Source of the DNA: Paracoccus aestuariivivens | GTDB lineage: Bacteria; Pseudomonadota; Alphaproteobacteria; Rhodobacterales; Rhodobacteraceae | Direction: 5' to 3' | Length of the DNA stretch: 34,087 nt | NCBI RefSeq assembly: GCF_009711225.1 | Contig: NZ_WMIE01000026.1 | Location: 1 to 34,087, forward strand | Shown here: piece after piece, positions 7,899 to 16,204 of the stretch | Position numbering within the stretch: the stretch's first letter is position 1 | Layout: every line of letters begins with the position of its first letter | Position numbers and translations under genes: made by a program | The notes under the pieces: generated by a model | What the model saw: only the letters and a program-made list of their open reading frames with translations | Databases searched by the model: none | Told to the model about the DNA's origin: nothing

Positions 7899-9094
7899 GT
7901 CGTGGTCCAGCCGTTCACTGCTCGGGCGATCCTGCCGGGCGAATGCCGCCGCTCAGCGAAGCGCCGACCAAGCGCAACGGGCCCGGCCGTGATTGCAAAA
8001 TAGTCGTAGTCGCGCGGCAAATCGAAGGCGCAAAGATACTGAAAATGCAGTTTGAACCAATGCCCCCTCAGTGCCTTTTGCTTTTCGGCCGAAAGCGTCT
8101 GGCGGAATGCGGCCGAGACGATCAGGGGATGACGCCGGTCGTCCGGTTCGACCCCGCTGACCGAAACCGGATCACATAGCCCGAACGAGCAGGCATCACC
8201 CGGAGCCGAGACGTCGATCCAATCGAGTTCATCGCGGGCACAAAGGTAGCGTAGATCCGCACGAAGGCAGTTCGCATCCGGTAGGAACGAAGCCATTGGA
8301 ATGACGTGGCCAAGCGACAGATATGACAGGCGCGGACCAGAGCCCGGAACGCGGCCCGACCGTACCAGATCGGCCAGTACCGATACGCCCAGATAGGCCC
8401 CCGAACTATGGCCAACGATCAGGATTTCGTCCCAGTCATCGGAAAGGCATGTCGCGATCCGGTCCGAAAACTCTTTGATGCGCTGCTCCAATGCGGGGGG
8501 ATAGGCGCCCTTGTTCTGGGCCGTGAAGGCGTAGTCGTGCATCAGATAGTGGACGAAGATCTTCCCGTCCGCCCTTTGCCACAGTTTGAGACCCAGATAA
8601 CTAAGCGCCAATGCGACCGGAACACCAAGCCACCAACCCAATCCGGTCGAATATCCGATGAACCACCCGATCAACCCGCCGATCAGCAGACTGCTCAGCA
8701 ACTGCAGGATCAGCACGACCACCGGATAAAGTGCGGCCAGAACCGGTCCGCGGCGCAAACGCATCAACCGGAACAGCGCACCCGAGCCGATATAGGCCCA
8801 GGCTGTCCGCACCATCTGGCTGTAGGTCGCCGCGATGGAGTGACCCATAGACCCTTGCACGATATCGGCCCAGACAAGGACTTCGATCTCGCATTCGGTT
8901 CTTTCGCCAGCGAAATCGCCCTGTACGCCCCATCCGAATCCGGTGCGGTCCTTGCGCGCTCCGAACTCAAGCTGGTAACCGCTGATGCGGGCCTGTTCGA
9001 CGCCCTCACGCTTGTAAAGCTCTCGGTAGCGACGTGGGGGGATCGGGTCGTAGCCGGGAATATAGAGGACGCGGCGTCGAAATGGTCGGGTCAT
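7895..9094 (-). CDS. Membrane alpha/beta-hydrolase-like protein coupled to the P450
   Basis: I do not know a named function for this 399-residue protein. The N-terminus RRVLYIPGYDP looks like the first strand and oxyanion loop of an alpha/beta hydrolase. The nucleophile elbow is GHSSG (228-232, Ser230). Between them, about 118-150 and 154-172, are hydrophobic segments that should span the membrane (LYPVVVLILQLLSSLLIGGL and GWWLGVPVALALSYLGL). The C-terminal third is rich in His and Tyr but the acid and His of the triad cannot be assigned by eye. It starts 55 bp downstream of the M48 gene and shares an ATGA overlap with the P450. An esterase or lipase acting on membrane-associated substrate is inference. 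Confidence 0.75.
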   Translation of the reverse strand: MTRPFRRRVLYIPGYDPIPPRRYRELYKREGVEQARISGYQLEFGARKDRTGFGWGVQGDFAGERTECEIEVLVWADIVQGSMGHSIAATYSQMVRTAWAYIGSGALFRLMRLRRGPVLAALYPVVVLILQLLSSLLIGGLIGWFIGYSTGLGWWLGVPVALALSYLGLKLWQRADGKIFVHYLMHDYAFTAQNKGAYPPALEQRIKEFSDRIATCLSDDWDEILIVGHSSGAYLGVSVLADLVRSGRVPGSGPRLSYLSLGHVIPMASFLPDANCLRADLRYLCARDELDWIDVSAPGDACSFGLCDPVSVSGVEPDDRRHPLIVSAAFRQTLSAEKQKALRGHWFKLHFQYLCAFDLPRDYDYFAITAGPVALGRRFAERRHSPGRIARAVNGWTTT

Positions 9095-9149
9095 CTGAAC
9101 TCAAATTGATTTGCCGGTGCAGAATAGGTCAAAACTTCTTTCCGGCAAG

Positions 9150-9836
9150 TCAACTCGCGCGCCAACGTAGTTCAAGTTTTTCGATTGCTGCGATACGCGC
9201 ATCGGTTTTCGGGTGCGACATGAGCCAGGCCGGGGTAGAGGCGCGACCCCCTCCTGCCAGACGTTCGAGCTTGCGGAACAGGCTCTTCTGCGGCTCGGTC
9301 CCAAGTCCTGCCTTGATCATCAGCGCGCTGGCAAACGCGTCTGCCTCGAACTCGTCCTGCCGCGACAGGCGCGCGGCAACGGCAGCGGTCACCAGTCCGG
9401 CAAGCCATGCGCCAATCCCCGGAATAAAACGTCCAAGGACGCCCGCCAGCACGGCGCGGATCACGTTCTGCCCTGCAAAATCGACCATTCTGCGGCGTGA
9501 ATGCCCATGCGCGACATGGCCAAGCTCATGCGCGATGACCGATGCCAGTTCGGCCTCGGTGACTTCGCCCTGATCGAGACGATTGATAAATCCGCGCGTC
9601 AGGAAGATCCGGCCATCCGGTGCGGCCAGACCGTTCACCGCGGGGATTTCGTAGATATGTGCGCGAATCGGTGGCAGATCCATCGCTTTGCCCAGACGTT
9701 CGAGCATGGGGCGAAGTCGCGGATGGTCCAGCGGGGTCGAGCGGCTGTTCAATTCGCCCTTGAGCCGCCAGAGCGAAAAGTACCACATCGCGGCAGCGTA
9801 AAGCAGGATCAGCAGGATCGGCGTGAATCTGAGCAT
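9150..9836 (-). CDS. M48 family membrane-anchored metalloprotease
   Basis: Zinc endopeptidase of the Ste24/HtpX/BepA type. The 228 residues begin with a hydrophobic anchor (FTPILLILLYAAAMWYF, about 4-20). The catalytic motif is HELGH (103-107) within SVIAHELGHVAHGH, and the third zinc ligand is in DEFEAD (Glu164). A second hydrophobic stretch at about 130-155 suggests a membrane hairpin after the active site. The final segment AWLMSHPKTDARIAAIEKL carries the SHPxTxxRI signature of BepA/LoiP-like proteases, pointing to a periplasmic quality-control role. It starts 27 bp after the VWA gene, in the same operon. Confidence 0.92.
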   Translation of the reverse strand: MLRFTPILLILLYAAAMWYFSLWRLKGELNSRSTPLDHPRLRPMLERLGKAMDLPPIRAHIYEIPAVNGLAAPDGRIFLTRGFINRLDQGEVTEAELASVIAHELGHVAHGHSRRRMVDFAGQNVIRAVLAGVLGRFIPGIGAWLAGLVTAAVAARLSRQDEFEADAFASALMIKAGLGTEPQKSLFRKLERLAGGGRASTPAWLMSHPKTDARIAAIEKLELRWRAS

Positions 9837-9863
9837 CAGCCGAATATGGGGGCAAATCGCGGA

Positions 9864-11045
9864 CTAGCCAAGGACGCGCATGGCCTCGGTCAGGCCCTCT
9901 AGCGTCAGAGGCTTCATCCGGTCGGTGAACACATCCTCAACCATCTGGATCGAGCGGGTCTGATGCCAATGCGCGTGCGGAACAGGGTTCAGCCAGACAT
10001 GATCCGGCCAGACCTCGGTCATCCGCCGCAACCATGTCTCGCCGGATTCGGGGTTCCAGTGTTCGTTCGCGCCACCCGGAACCGCGATTTCATAGGGCGA
10101 CATCGAGGCATCTCCGACCACGATCAGCTTATAGTCACGACCGTAGCGGTTGATGATGTCCCATGTCGGTGTCGTTTCGGTCCAGCGACGGCGATTGTCG
10201 CGCCATACTGCCTCGTAGATACAGTTGTGGAAGTAGAAGTGCTCGAGATGCTTGAACTCGGCGCGTGCGGCTGAAAACAACTCGTCCACGCGTCGAGCAT
10301 GGTCATCCATCGAGCCGCCGACATCCAGAAAAAGCAGGACTTTGACGGCATTGTGCCGCTCGGGGCGGGTCTGGACGTCGATATAGCCGTGCTTGGCGCT
10401 GGCATGAATCGTTCCGGGCAAATCCAGTTCTTCCACCGCGCCGTGTCGGGCCCATTGGCGCAGGCGTTTCAGCGCGACCTTGATGTTCCGCGTTCCCAGC
10501 TCGACCGAATCGTCGAAATCCCGGAACTCGCGTTTGTCCCAGACCTTTGTCGCGCTACGGTGGCGGCTCTCGTGCTGGCCGATCCTGACGCCTTCGGGGT
10601 TATAGCCGTAGGCTCCGAACGGAGAGGTGCCCGCAGTCCCGATCCACTTGTTCCCGCCCTGATGGCGACCTTGTTGTTCGGCCAACCGTTCACGCAGGCG
10701 GCGCATCAACTCGTCAAAACTGCCGGAACCTTCGATGGCGGCGCGTTCCTCGGGAGTTAGGAATTTTTCGGCCAGTTTCTCGAGCCATTCGGGAGGCAGG
10801 GTTAACGGATCGACCAGCGCCTCGACCGGAATTTCATCGAGACCCGAGAAGGTTTCGGCGAACGCACGATCGAAGCGATCTATCTGCGCCTCGTTCTTGA
10901 CCAAAGTCGCCCGCGCGAGGTGATAGAATCCTTCGGGCGTCCAATCCGAAAGTCCCGCCTGCATACCGGCCAGCAGATCCAGATATTCTCGCAGGCTGGC
11001 GGTCACTCCGTGCCGACGCAGACTGTCGAGAAATGGTCGGAACAT
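9864..11045 (-). CDS. VWA domain-containing CoxE-like protein
   Basis: A 393-residue cytoplasmic protein with an N-terminal helical region and a C-terminal von Willebrand factor A domain. The metal-binding MIDAS motif is DVGGSM in LLFLDVGGSMDDH, where the usual DxSxS has Gly for the first Ser. It continues with FKHLEHFYFHNCIYEAVW and a later LIVVGDASMSPYE, which supplies the expected Asp. Such proteins usually work with a MoxR-type AAA ATPase on metalloenzyme maturation or stress; none is in this window. The start is the ATG at 11045 (MFRPFLDSLRRHG), sharing one base with the stop of the small upstream gene; the longer frame above it is not protein-like. Confidence 0.9.
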   Translation of the reverse strand: MFRPFLDSLRRHGVTASLREYLDLLAGMQAGLSDWTPEGFYHLARATLVKNEAQIDRFDRAFAETFSGLDEIPVEALVDPLTLPPEWLEKLAEKFLTPEERAAIEGSGSFDELMRRLRERLAEQQGRHQGGNKWIGTAGTSPFGAYGYNPEGVRIGQHESRHRSATKVWDKREFRDFDDSVELGTRNIKVALKRLRQWARHGAVEELDLPGTIHASAKHGYIDVQTRPERHNAVKVLLFLDVGGSMDDHARRVDELFSAARAEFKHLEHFYFHNCIYEAVWRDNRRRWTETTPTWDIINRYGRDYKLIVVGDASMSPYEIAVPGGANEHWNPESGETWLRRMTEVWPDHVWLNPVPHAHWHQTRSIQMVEDVFTDRMKPLTLEGLTEAMRVLG

Positions 11046-11209
11046 CAGGTCATCCGGTCGATCAGGACGGTCGCGAACAGGCCGACGACCGCAAAGCCGA
11101 TGGCGTGAGCGACGGCATATTGCATCCGGTCGGCGCGAATGCCGCCAAGTTTGCCGGCGCGCCACCAGCCGGTCGCGGCGCCAAGAATGAGTGCTGCAAT
11201 GACGATCAT
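11045..11209 (-). CDS. Small 54-residue membrane protein
   Basis: A short gene starting MIVIAALILGAATGWWRAGK and ending VVGLFATVLIDRMT. Two hydrophobic stretches (about 1-15 and 32-50) flank a short basic loop, so it should be a two-helix inner-membrane protein. Its TGA shares its last base with the ATG of the VWA gene (TGATG), the arrangement of translationally coupled genes. This is the main reason to believe it. No function can be assigned from sequence. It would be the first gene of the VWA-M48-hydrolase-P450 run. Confidence 0.75.
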   Translation of the reverse strand: MIVIAALILGAATGWWRAGKLGGIRADRMQYAVAHAIGFAVVGLFATVLIDRMT

Positions 11210-11327
11210 GTTATGCCAAATACCGCCGTAAGTTCGGCCTGTCGAGTGCCCTCACGACGCGCAGCCCCTTGAATGGAAAAGGGGCGCGGGTTAACTTTGT
11301 TTCAACTTGCAATCGGAGGGCGTGCAC
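11210..11327. promoter_or_regulatory. Divergent promoter region between the VWA operon and ppx-rlmE
   Basis: The 118-bp gap must hold promoters for both directions. A stem GCCCCTT/AAGGGGC (11264-11270 with 11279-11285) lies in the middle. No clear -35/-10 pair can be defended by eye. GGAGG at 11316 serves as ribosome binding site for the ppx start at 11328. Confidence 0.35.
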
Positions 11328-12452
11328 ATGACGCCCAAGCGTCCCGCGGGTGCGGACGCGTTCCCGAGTAAAACGGTCGAGCCTTTCGTCACCCGCCCGG
11401 CCGAGGACGGGCCGCTTTATGCGGCGCTGGATCTTGGCACTAACAGCTGCCGGATGCTGATTGCTCGCCCTGCGGGCAGTCAGTTTCAGGTGATCGACAG
11501 TTTCTCGAAGCCTGTCCAGCTTGGGCAGGGTCTCGAGGCATCAGGCCGGCTGTCGCGTCAATCTATGGCGCGGACGGTGCATGCGTTGCAGGTGTGTCGG
11601 CGCAAGCTCGAGATGCACAATGTGTCGCGCATGCGTCTTGTCGCGACCGAGGCATGTCGTCGGGCCCGCAACAGCCGCGATTTCCTGCGCGTCATCCGGC
11701 GCGAAACCGGCTTGCCGGTCGAAATCATCGACGCCGAAGAGGAAGCCCAGCTTGCCGTGATCTCGTGTGCGCCTTTGGTCAGCCACCGCACCGAGCAATT
11801 GTTGGTCGTCGATATCGGTGGCGGTTCGACTGAACTGGTCTGGATCGATCTGGAAGATGTCGAACCTGCCGAACGTCCGCGTGCCATCATGCGTCTTGCC
11901 GACGGTTTCCGTAGTCCGCAACCCGGCGGAGCGCGCGTGGTCGATTGGATCAGCGTGCCATTGGGCGTGGCGACCCTGCGCGACCAGTTCGAGGATGTCG
12001 AAGAGGACGAGGGGCGTTTTGCCCTGATGTCCTGGCATTTCGAAGAGATGCTGGCCGATTTCAGCCCCTATTCCCTGAGCCAAAGGATGGGAGAAAGTTT
12101 TCAGGTGATTGGCACGTCGGGCACGGTCACAACGGTCGCGGCAAGCCATCTGGGACTGAAACGCTACGACCGCACCAAGGTTGACGGCTTGACGATGACG
12201 TCTGCGCAGATAGACAGGGTGATCCGCGACTACCTGATGCTTGGCCCCGACGGGCGCCGCTCGGACCCGCGGATCGGGCGGGAACGCCACGCCTTGATCA
12301 TGTCGGGCGCGGCAATTCTGCAAACTTTGATGCGGGTCTGGCCGACGACGCGACTGTCAGTTGCGGATCGCGGTTTGCGCGAAGGCCTGCTATACGCGCA
12401 AATGGTCAAGGACGGGGTGCTGGCCCCCGACGGATTGAACGGGGTAGCATAA
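11328..12452 (+). CDS. Ppx/GppA family phosphatase
   Basis: Exopolyphosphatase / pppGpp pyrophosphatase family of the actin-like ATPase fold, degrading polyphosphate or pppGpp in the cytoplasm. The 374 residues carry the phosphate-1 loop ALDLGTNSCRMLIA (33-46), the phosphate-2 loop VDIGGGSTELVW and the downstream GTSGTVTTVAA. It is the short form without the C-terminal HD-like extension. The start is the ATG at 11328, preceded by GGAGGG at a good distance; in-frame GTG and TTG codons lie just upstream. It is followed after one base by rlmE, a pairing common in alphaproteobacteria. Confidence 0.92.
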   Translation: MTPKRPAGADAFPSKTVEPFVTRPAEDGPLYAALDLGTNSCRMLIARPAGSQFQVIDSFSKPVQLGQGLEASGRLSRQSMARTVHALQVCRRKLEMHNVSRMRLVATEACRRARNSRDFLRVIRRETGLPVEIIDAEEEAQLAVISCAPLVSHRTEQLLVVDIGGGSTELVWIDLEDVEPAERPRAIMRLADGFRSPQPGGARVVDWISVPLGVATLRDQFEDVEEDEGRFALMSWHFEEMLADFSPYSLSQRMGESFQVIGTSGTVTTVAASHLGLKRYDRTKVDGLTMTSAQIDRVIRDYLMLGPDGRRSDPRIGRERHALIMSGAAILQTLMRVWPTTRLSVADRGLREGLLYAQMVKDGVLAPDGLNGVA

Positions 12453-12453
12453 G

Positions 12454-13221
12454 ATGAGTGAAGGCAAGAAACCGGGCGGCGCGAAGAAATCTTCGGGCCG
12501 TGGTCAGCGCGATTTGCGCGTCCGGGTGAAATCGGCCAAGGGGCGCAAGCTGTCGAGCACGCTTTGGCTTGAGCGGCAGTTGAACGACCCCTATGTCGTC
12601 CGCGCCAAGCGCGAGGGATATCGCGGTCGTGCGGCCTATAAAATTCTGGAACTAGACGATAAATATCGGTTCCTCGTACCGGGGGCCCGGGTCGTCGATC
12701 TTGGCTGTGCGCCGGGCGGTTGGTGCCAGATCGCGGTCGAGCGTGTGAACGCACTGGGCGAGAAGTCGGGCAAGAAGATCGGCCGGGTGCTAGGCGTGGA
12801 CTTGCAAGAGGTTGATCCCATTGCCGGTGCCGAGGTCCATCAGTTGGACTTTCTGGCCGACGGGGCGGACGATCAGGTGAAAGCCTGGCTTGGCGGTCGC
12901 GCGGACGTAGTGATGTCGGACATGGCTGCCTCGGCTTCGGGGCACAAGGGGACGGATCACCTGCGCATCATCGCGTTGGTCGAAGCGGCGGCGCAGTTTG
13001 CGTTCGATGTGCTTGAGACCGGCGGGACTTTTGTCGCGAAGGTTCTGGCGGGCGGGGCCGAAAACGAGATGCAGGCTATGCTCAAACGGAACTTCCGTAA
13101 GGTTGTGAACGTCAAACCGCCTGCCAGTCGGTCGGATTCATCCGAGAAGTTCGTTGTGGCTCAGGGGTTCCGCGGACGGGACGGAGAGGCATACGAGCAT
13201 GACGACGAAGCCGAGGATTAA
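12454..13221 (+). CDS. rlmE: 23S rRNA (uridine2552-2'-O)-methyltransferase
   Basis: FtsJ/RrmJ methyltransferase that 2'-O-methylates U2552 in the ribosomal A-loop using SAM. The 255 residues contain the SAM site VVDLGCAPGGWCQIA (80-94) and the catalytic K-D-K-E set at Lys63 (AAYK), Asp156 (MSDMA), Lys196 (FVAKV) and Glu231 (SSEKF). The N-terminal 30 residues are basic and low in complexity, as expected for an rRNA-contacting tail. The gene ends inside a 28-bp palindrome, and its stop overlaps the stop of the convergent AraC-type gene. The last four residues are EAED. Confidence 0.96.
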   Translation: MSEGKKPGGAKKSSGRGQRDLRVRVKSAKGRKLSSTLWLERQLNDPYVVRAKREGYRGRAAYKILELDDKYRFLVPGARVVDLGCAPGGWCQIAVERVNALGEKSGKKIGRVLGVDLQEVDPIAGAEVHQLDFLADGADDQVKAWLGGRADVVMSDMAASASGHKGTDHLRIIALVEAAAQFAFDVLETGGTFVAKVLAGGAENEMQAMLKRNFRKVVNVKPPASRSDSSEKFVVAQGFRGRDGEAYEHDDEAED

Positions 13222-13233
13222 TCCTCGGCTTCG
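13206..13233. repeat. 28-bp perfect palindrome holding both stop codons
   Basis: The half-site CGAAGCCGAGGATT (13206-13219) is followed directly by its exact reverse complement (13220-13233). The central TTAA provides the TAA of rlmE (13219-13221) and the TAA of the convergent AraC-type gene (13218-13220). Because of the symmetry both proteins end in EAED. It is probably a two-way transcription stop, although no T-run follows on either side. Confidence 0.85.
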
Positions 13234-14303
13234 GGCTGTTCCCACGCGATGATGCGGAATGCCTCGGGCGAGCGGCCGGTTGCGGCGGCGAATACCCGAA
13301 TAAAGTGGCCGACACTGGTGTACCCGACTTCCTGCGCGATCTGCGGGATCGGAGCATCGGTGTCGCGCAATAGATGTGCGGCCTGCTCCAAACGTAGCGC
13401 ATAAAGCAGTTCTAGGGCCGTCCGGCCCCTACTTTCCGTGCAGGCGTGGTCGAGTTGAGCCTGCGTGCATCCCAATTCGCGTGCCATATCGGCGATGGTG
13501 CGATCATCTGCCAGATGACGCGCGGCCAATGCCAGAAAATTCTCGGTAAGCGGACGGGCGACAAGCGTATGCAGATGGTTCGGATCGTGAATCTGCGGCT
13601 GTTCGACCGTGCGTGACAGCGCCAAAGCCAGCAAGCCGAGGTGACATGCCGTTGCGCCGGAGGCATTCGGACCCGGTGCACGGTCATGGCCAAGGGCGCA
13701 GATGGCGGGTTCAAGCAATGCCTCGTCTGCCGGATGCGGCAGGCCATGCTGGAATGCAAGTGGAAACCCGATGGGCAGATCTGTGCCAAGGTTTGGTGGC
13801 AAAAGCAGGGCCCAGCCCTCTGTATCGGCGGGAGGATGGATCGAAAATGCGGTTCCCGACGGGATGAATGCGACCCGTCCCTGACCGATCAGCTGGGCCT
13901 TGCGTGGAAATTCGACCGCAGCACCGCCCTTTATGACCAGTATGATGACGTGGTCCCCCCTGACGCGGGGCGCCGCTGCGACCGGAGCCGAGCCCTGCCG
14001 AGCATGGATCTGGCCGCCCCAGATGAAACCGGAAAGCGGCATGAGCCGGACCCCGTCGCCGCGCGTAAACGGTCGGGTGGGTGGAACATGATATGACCCA
14101 TCCGTATCGACCGGAGCGATGGTCGGGCCCTTCGTCACCTCGGGCGGGGGATAACCGGTGAAGCCCCGGATCGGTCGCGGGTCGGTGGTCGAAGGCTCCA
14201 GAATGACATCCGCGGTGATCGCCGCGCCGAGCAATTTCCTGTCGGCCGCATCGGTAGCCCCAGCGGAAGTGGTCAGGTCACGTGAGCGCGAGTTTCCGGT
14301 CAT
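13218..14303 (-). CDS. AraC family transcriptional regulator
   Basis: A 361-residue regulator. The N-terminal part (about 60-200) looks like a cupin-type sensing region (GDHVIILVIKGGAAVEFPRK, AFIPSGTAFSIHPP). The C-terminal domain has the two helix-turn-helices of the family: IADMARELGCTQAQLDHACT and APIPQIAQEVGYTSVGHFIR, then VFAAATGRSPEAFR, the classic AraC end signature. The first 60 residues are Thr/Pro-rich and probably disordered. The ATG at 14303 has GAAGG upstream. Target genes and inducer cannot be inferred; its neighbours rlmE and miaA are housekeeping genes. miaA is upstream on the same strand with a 100-bp gap. Confidence 0.9.
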   Translation of the reverse strand: MTGNSRSRDLTTSAGATDAADRKLLGAAITADVILEPSTTDPRPIRGFTGYPPPEVTKGPTIAPVDTDGSYHVPPTRPFTRGDGVRLMPLSGFIWGGQIHARQGSAPVAAAPRVRGDHVIILVIKGGAAVEFPRKAQLIGQGRVAFIPSGTAFSIHPPADTEGWALLLPPNLGTDLPIGFPLAFQHGLPHPADEALLEPAICALGHDRAPGPNASGATACHLGLLALALSRTVEQPQIHDPNHLHTLVARPLTENFLALAARHLADDRTIADMARELGCTQAQLDHACTESRGRTALELLYALRLEQAAHLLRDTDAPIPQIAQEVGYTSVGHFIRVFAAATGRSPEAFRIIAWEQPEAED

Positions 14304-14403
14304 GCGAGTGCCTTCACGATTCGACTAGGAAAGGCTAACTCGCCTTTGCTCCATCTCGATTGATTTAACCCGCGAGGGTTGAGAAAGGGTGAAGCTGTTG
14401 CTG

Positions 14404-15303
14404 TTAGGATGCAGAGTCCATGCGAATCTGCCGCCAATCCCGCATACGGCCCCGAAAGAAGATCCGTTGCGACTTGGCATATTGTCGCGTGGCGATGATT
14501 GCGCGCTCGACCGCTTCATCAAGGCTGGTTTCTCCGCGCAGATAGGCAATCAGTTCCGGCGCGCCGATCGCGCGGGCCCAAAGGGCTGTCGGCTGCCATT
14601 GCGGCAGCATGGTCCGGACCTCGTCCAATGCACCTTGCTGCATCATCATGTGAAAACGCCTTTCGATACGTTCGGCAAGCCAGTCGCGATCCGACGTCAG
14701 GACCAGCCTTTCTGAGTGCGAGGCGAGGATTAGTGCAGGTCCGGTTTCGGCCTGCCAGTCCGTGATGCCGCGACCGGTGGCATTCAGCACTTCCCATGCG
14801 CGCTGGACGCGGGCGGGATTGTTCAGATCAATGCGGTCGCGGGTTGCCGAATCCAGTTCCTTGACCATCCGCTCCAGTCCGTCAGGTTGGGCGATAAGCG
14901 CATTTCCGCTTGCCCTGACCTCGTCGGGGACCGGAGGGATGACGGCCAGACCATTGGAGAGGGCGTGCAGATACAGTCCCGTGCCACCGACGACGATCAG
15001 TCTCTCTCCGCCGCCTAGGATATCCGCGATCTGATCCAGCCATTGCCCGACCGAGTAGGGCGCCCCCGCCGGCATGTGTCCGTAAAGCCTATGCGGGGCC
15101 AGCATTTCCTCGTCAGGTGAGGGGCGGGCCGAGATGATTTGCCAGCACGACCAGACCTGCAGCGCATCGGCATTCACGATGATGCCGCCTTGCGTTTGCG
15201 CGATCCTAATGGCGAGCGCCGACTTTCCGCTCGCCGTCGGTCCGGCGATAAGCACATGCTTGTCGGAGGATATCGTCGAAATGATGTGCTGGTGCTGCGT
15301 CAC
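14404..15303 (-). CDS. miaA: tRNA dimethylallyltransferase
   Basis: Adds a dimethylallyl group to A37 of tRNAs that read codons starting with U. The 299 residues show the P-loop GPTASGKS (21-28), the substrate motif NADALQVW (usually SADSxQVY), GGTGLYLHALSNGLA, and RVQRAWEVLNATG. The C-terminus has ATRQYAKSQRIFFRGR, the family's RRYAKRQxTWFR equivalent. The start is a GTG at 15303 (read MTQHQH). It is divergent from pyrH across 89 bp that must hold both promoters. Confidence 0.95.
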   Translation of the reverse strand: MTQHQHIISTISSDKHVLIAGPTASGKSALAIRIAQTQGGIIVNADALQVWSCWQIISARPSPDEEMLAPHRLYGHMPAGAPYSVGQWLDQIADILGGGERLIVVGGTGLYLHALSNGLAVIPPVPDEVRASGNALIAQPDGLERMVKELDSATRDRIDLNNPARVQRAWEVLNATGRGITDWQAETGPALILASHSERLVLTSDRDWLAERIERRFHMMMQQGALDEVRTMLPQWQPTALWARAIGAPELIAYLRGETSLDEAVERAIIATRQYAKSQRIFFRGRMRDWRQIRMDSAS

Positions 15304-15392
15304 TTTGCCCGCGTTCTCTGGCGGTTGAATATGCGCCTTTTTTGCGACATTTTGCGCGGTAATGAAACACCCCCGTGAAAGGTTCCCCCTAG

Positions 15393-16124
15393 ATGTCCGA
15401 TCTTACCCCGCAAGCCGGAAAATATTCGCGTGTGCTGCTGAAAATCTCGGGCGAGGCTCTGATGGGCGATCAGGGGTATGGCCTGCATCCGCCGACCGTC
15501 GCGCGGATCGCCCATGAGGTGAAGCGGGTCCACGACATGGGCGTCGAAATCTGCATGGTAATCGGCGGTGGCAATATTTTCCGCGGCTTGCAAGGCAGCG
15601 CACAGGGGATGGAGCGCGCCACGGCCGATTACATGGGGATGCTTGCCACGGTCATGAACGCGCTTGCCATGCAGGCGGCGCTTGAGGCCGAGAACATCCA
15701 CACGAGAGTGATTTCGGCGATCCGTATGGACGAGGTCGCCGAACCCTATATCCGTCGCCGCGCCGTTCGCCATCTTGAGAAGAAAAGAGTGATCATCTTT
15801 GCGGCGGGAACGGGCAACCCCTATTTCACGACCGACACCGCGGCCACGTTGCGCGCCAACGAGATGAACTGCGAAGCCATCTTCAAGGGCACCAAGGTCG
15901 ATGGCGTTTACGACAAGGACCCCAAAAAGCACGCGGATGCCAAGCGTTATGAAAATGTCACCTATGACGAGGTGCTGCAAAAGCATCTTGGTGTGATGGA
16001 TGCTTCGGCAATCGCGCTGGCCCGGGACAACGACCTGCCGATCATCGTATTTTCCTTGGACGAACCGGGCGGCTTCCGCGGCATTTTGGCCGGAGAGGGC
16101 ACTTATACACGGGTACATGGCTAA
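15393..16124 (+). CDS. pyrH: UMP kinase
   Basis: Phosphorylates UMP to UDP, feeding pyrimidine nucleotide and cell-wall precursor pools; hexameric and allosteric in bacteria. The 243 residues begin with the amino-acid-kinase fold signature YSRVLLKISGEALMG (Lys17), then VIGGGNIFRG, ADYMGMLATVMNALAMQ and FAAGTGNPYFTTDTAATLRA. It opens the plus-strand envelope cluster, 80 bp ahead of frr, the conserved bacterial order. Confidence 0.97.
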   Translation: MSDLTPQAGKYSRVLLKISGEALMGDQGYGLHPPTVARIAHEVKRVHDMGVEICMVIGGGNIFRGLQGSAQGMERATADYMGMLATVMNALAMQAALEAENIHTRVISAIRMDEVAEPYIRRRAVRHLEKKRVIIFAAGTGNPYFTTDTAATLRANEMNCEAIFKGTKVDGVYDKDPKKHADAKRYENVTYDEVLQKHLGVMDASAIALARDNDLPIIVFSLDEPGGFRGILAGEGTYTRVHG

Positions 16125-16204
16125 AATACCCGCATAGCCTTTGCCTTGCGGACGCCGCTCGGCTAAAAGCGCTGAAAACCACAGCACAGAGGCCATGATC
16201 GAGC

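Noticed and set aside
9864..11045. Gly in the VWA MIDAS motif (DVGGS) as evidence of an inactive domain
   Set aside because: As far as I recall this variant is normal in this CoxE-like subgroup, so it is noted but not treated as odd.
14367..14380. AACCC/GGGTT stem between miaA and the AraC-type gene as a terminator
   Set aside because: Only 5 bp and no T-run on the minus strand.
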